This document shows, piece by piece, positions 4,946-6,536 of a stretch of DNA of 6,536 bases. A program made the position numbers and the translations under genes. This DNA is from JAYZDB01 sp036338025. GTDB taxonomy: Bacteria > Planctomycetota > UBA1135 > UBA2386. The stretch is taken from NCBI GenBank assembly GCA_036338025.1, contig JAYZDB010000175.1:1-6536 (forward strand), read 5' to 3'. Each line of letters starts with the position of its first letter. Within the stretch, counting starts at the first letter, position 1. The notes beneath the pieces are model-generated. The model ran no database searches. It was not told where the DNA came from and worked only from the letters and a program-made list of their open reading frames with translations.

Positions 4946-6536
4946 CTATTTTGCCAAGGCCTCGAATCGACTCAGACGATCCGGGTCCTTGTTGTGATCG
5001 AAGTAGAAGTCCCGAAAGTACTGCAGGTCTGACCGCAGCTCTTTCTTGGGTTTGTTCTTCGCTTCTGCCAGGTATCGGTCCAGGTAGCTGTGAACGTCCA
5101 AGAACTTGATCACCCCGTCACTCCTGGCGCGGATGGTTGCCATCACTTCGTCGGACCAGGTGATGATCGTCACTTCTTCCTTGCCGGCCTTCATGCTGCG
5201 CAGCGTGGCATCGAGCGGGTGCTTGAAGCCGATCTCATGAGGCCGGAAGAGGGCGAGGTTGATGCTGCGTTGGAACAGGTAAACCGTTGGGGTGAGACGC
5301 TCGTGGCCGACCTTGCCGCGTTTTTTCAGTGGTTGCCGCGCGATCCAGCGGTCGGTGAGGCCACTGGCGCACTCGATCACCAGCGGAAATCTGCTGTAGT
5401 AGGCGATCGCTGCCTGGCCGCCGGCGATCGCCATGCTGGCGTTTGTGCCTTCGGTAAGTCGTCGGAGTTCCTTGCCGAATACCCGAAAGGTCTCGGTCCT
5501 GGTCGGTGGGTAGAACAAGCGCTCTTCACCGATTCCGAGCGGGGACAGGTGCTGATCGATCTTGCCTGTCGGGTACAGCATGAGCAGCGAACCGCAGCCG
5601 ACTACCAACCAGGCCCCTGCTTGTATTCGAGGGCCGCCCATGAGCCGGCAGGTGATCTCCAGGCCGAGGTACAGTGCGGGGGTGATCGGGATCAGGTAGC
5701 GGGCGAACATGAAGTCGCCGCCGATGTAGGTCACAAAGACTACGAACGGCACAACAATCGCTGCGATCGCAAGACCCGCACGTCGCTGAGGACCTTGCCG
5801 TAGTGCCAGGTAGAGGATCCCGAGTAGCGCCGGGATCAAGATCCAGTAACACTCGAAGAACATCCGCACGTAGATCCATCCCTGGCTGGGATAGGCCTGA
5901 CTCACGGACTTCGCGTAGAAGACATTGGCCATCGGGTCGCCGTAGTAGATCCACCGGCACACGAAGTAGGGGATCCAGAGCAGGACTCCTGGCATCAGGA
6001 TGCCGACGAACAGCCTGGGGTTTCGTGCTCGAAGGCTGGTGAACAGGACGAACAGTCCGGCAAGTCCGTAGATCAAGGGTCCGTCGGCGCGGGTCATCGC
6101 GATCATCGTGCCGATCAATCCTGCGATCACGTAGCACCTGGGGGTCTTGGCCTCGATCAGGTTGCAGACCAGCGCGGTAGTCAAGAACGCAGCCATCGAG
6201 GTCTCCAACCCACACGATGCGAAGACCGCGAAGTGGTAGTGGCAAGCCAGTCCGACCGCTGCGATCGGGAGTGCGCCGCTGCCGCCGAGCTTGCGAGTCG
6301 CGCGCACCAGCAGGAGCAGGGTGCCGCAGCCGAACATCAGGCCCAACCAGTTGCCCAACACGGCCGCGTCGGCGTCCGTCAGGTAGCGGGCGAGAGCGAT
6401 CAGGATCGTCCAGAGGAAGTTGCTGTAGCCCTCGACCTTCTCGACTGCGTTGTAGCGCAGTCCCTTGCCTTCGATGAGGTTGTCGCTGTACCGGAACGAG
6501 ATGAACGCGTCATCACAGGTCCAGAACAGGGAGTAG
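4946..6536 (-). CDS. GT-C membrane glycosyltransferase with soluble C-terminal domain, N-terminus beyond window edge
   Basis: The frame is open to the right edge, giving 529 visible residues; the GTG at 6361 is internal, because conserved sequence continues upstream of it. Numbered from the edge, residues 6-15 read TCDDAFISFR. The Asp8-Asp9 pair sits just after where the first membrane helix should end, followed by NLIEGKGLRYN and EKVEGYSNFLW (32-42). This DD(A)(F/Y)I.FRY...N...G.GL......EGY(S/T)NFLW block is typical of bacterial GT-C glycosyltransferases that use polyprenyl-phosphate sugars, related to the ArnT/PMT and mycobacterial arabinosyltransferase types. Later come TRADGPL (148-154) and GGDFMFARYLIPITPALYL (272-290). 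After the last helices, a soluble domain of about 185 residues contains GGQAAIAYYSRFPLVIE and ASGLTDRWIAR (about 372-400), a recurrent C-terminal module in this group. The start and perhaps 10-30 residues are missing. Donor and acceptor are unknown; a role in cell-envelope glycan or glycolipid assembly is inferred from family. Confidence 0.87.
   Translation of the reverse strand, partial: YSLFWTCDDAFISFRYSDNLIEGKGLRYNAVEKVEGYSNFLWTILIALARYLTDADAAVLGNWLGLMFGCGTLLLLVRATRKLGGSGALPIAAVGLACHYHFAVFASCGLETSMAAFLTTALVCNLIEAKTPRCYVIAGLIGTMIAMTRADGPLIYGLAGLFVLFTSLRARNPRLFVGILMPGVLLWIPYFVCRWIYYGDPMANVFYAKSVSQAYPSQGWIYVRMFFECYWILIPALLGILYLALRQGPQRRAGLAIAAIVVPFVVFVTYIGGDFMFARYLIPITPALYLGLEITCRLMGGPRIQAGAWLVVGCGSLLMLYPTGKIDQHLSPLGIGEERLFYPPTRTETFRVFGKELRRLTEGTNASMAIAGGQAAIAYYSRFPLVIECASGLTDRWIARQPLKKRGKVGHERLTPTVYLFQRSINLALFRPHEIGFKHPLDATLRSMKAGKEEVTIITWSDEVMATIRARSDGVIKFLDVHSYLDRYLAEAKNKPKKELRSDLQYFRDFYFDHNKDPDRLSRFEALAK

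Noticed and set aside
6359..6361. GTG at 6361 as the true start of the right-hand glycosyltransferase
   Set aside because: The frame stays open upstream to the edge and encodes the conserved DDAFISFR and EGYSNFLW motifs, so the gene starts outside the window.
1..6536. Mobile elements, CRISPR arrays, tRNA/rRNA genes, defence or retron-like systems
   Set aside because: I saw no transposase or integrase motifs, no regularly spaced direct repeats, no tRNA cloverleaf or rRNA-like segments, and no reverse transcriptase or nuclease genes. Nearly all sequence is accounted for by five recognisable genes.

Overview
The window is a GC-rich bacterial chromosome segment. It holds five protein-coding genes, two of them cut by the window edges, packed tightly and in alternating orientation. 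From left to right they are: the 3' part of a peptidase family M19 (renal-dipeptidase-like) metallopeptidase on the + strand (1-924); a multi-membrane-span GT-C glycosyltransferase of the PMT/ArnT (GT39-like) type on the - strand (981-2657); a LOG-family nucleoside-monophosphate phosphoribohydrolase on the - strand (2660-3250), directly upstream of and probably cotranscribed with that glycosyltransferase; a secreted Cys-type sulfatase of the heparan-N-sulfatase (SGSH-like) group on the + strand (3432-4931); and a second GT-C membrane glycosyltransferase on the - strand (4946 to the right edge), whose N-terminus lies outside the window.

Taxonomy can only be inferred. A secreted SGSH-like sulfatase, an M19 peptidase and scattered GT-C glycosyltransferases, mostly in single-gene transcription units on a GC-rich chromosome, would fit Planctomycetota best. 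Myxococcota or a related marine or soil lineage are possible too. No rRNA, tRNA or taxon-specific marker is present to decide.

Layout: the M19 gene and the first glycosyltransferase converge with a 56-nt gap. LOG and the glycosyltransferase are separated by 2 nt, so they look translationally coupled. The only substantial non-coding stretch is the 181-nt divergent region between LOG and the sulfatase (3251-3431). It must hold the outward promoters, and it contains two abutting perfect inverted repeats. The sulfatase and the second glycosyltransferase converge with a 14-nt gap.

Functionally the genes do not form an obvious pathway. Two GT-C enzymes (polyprenyl-phosphate-sugar-dependent transferases) flank a sulfatase that probably desulfates amino-sugar-containing glycans outside the cytoplasm, so a loose theme of cell-surface or extracellular glycan handling can be proposed. 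LOG (nucleotide/cytokinin-type phosphoribohydrolase) and M19 (dipeptide or lactone hydrolase) look like ordinary housekeeping or accessory genes. I found no RNA genes, mobile elements, CRISPR arrays, integrase sites or defence or secondary-metabolite clusters, and nothing that amounts to a clearly new system.
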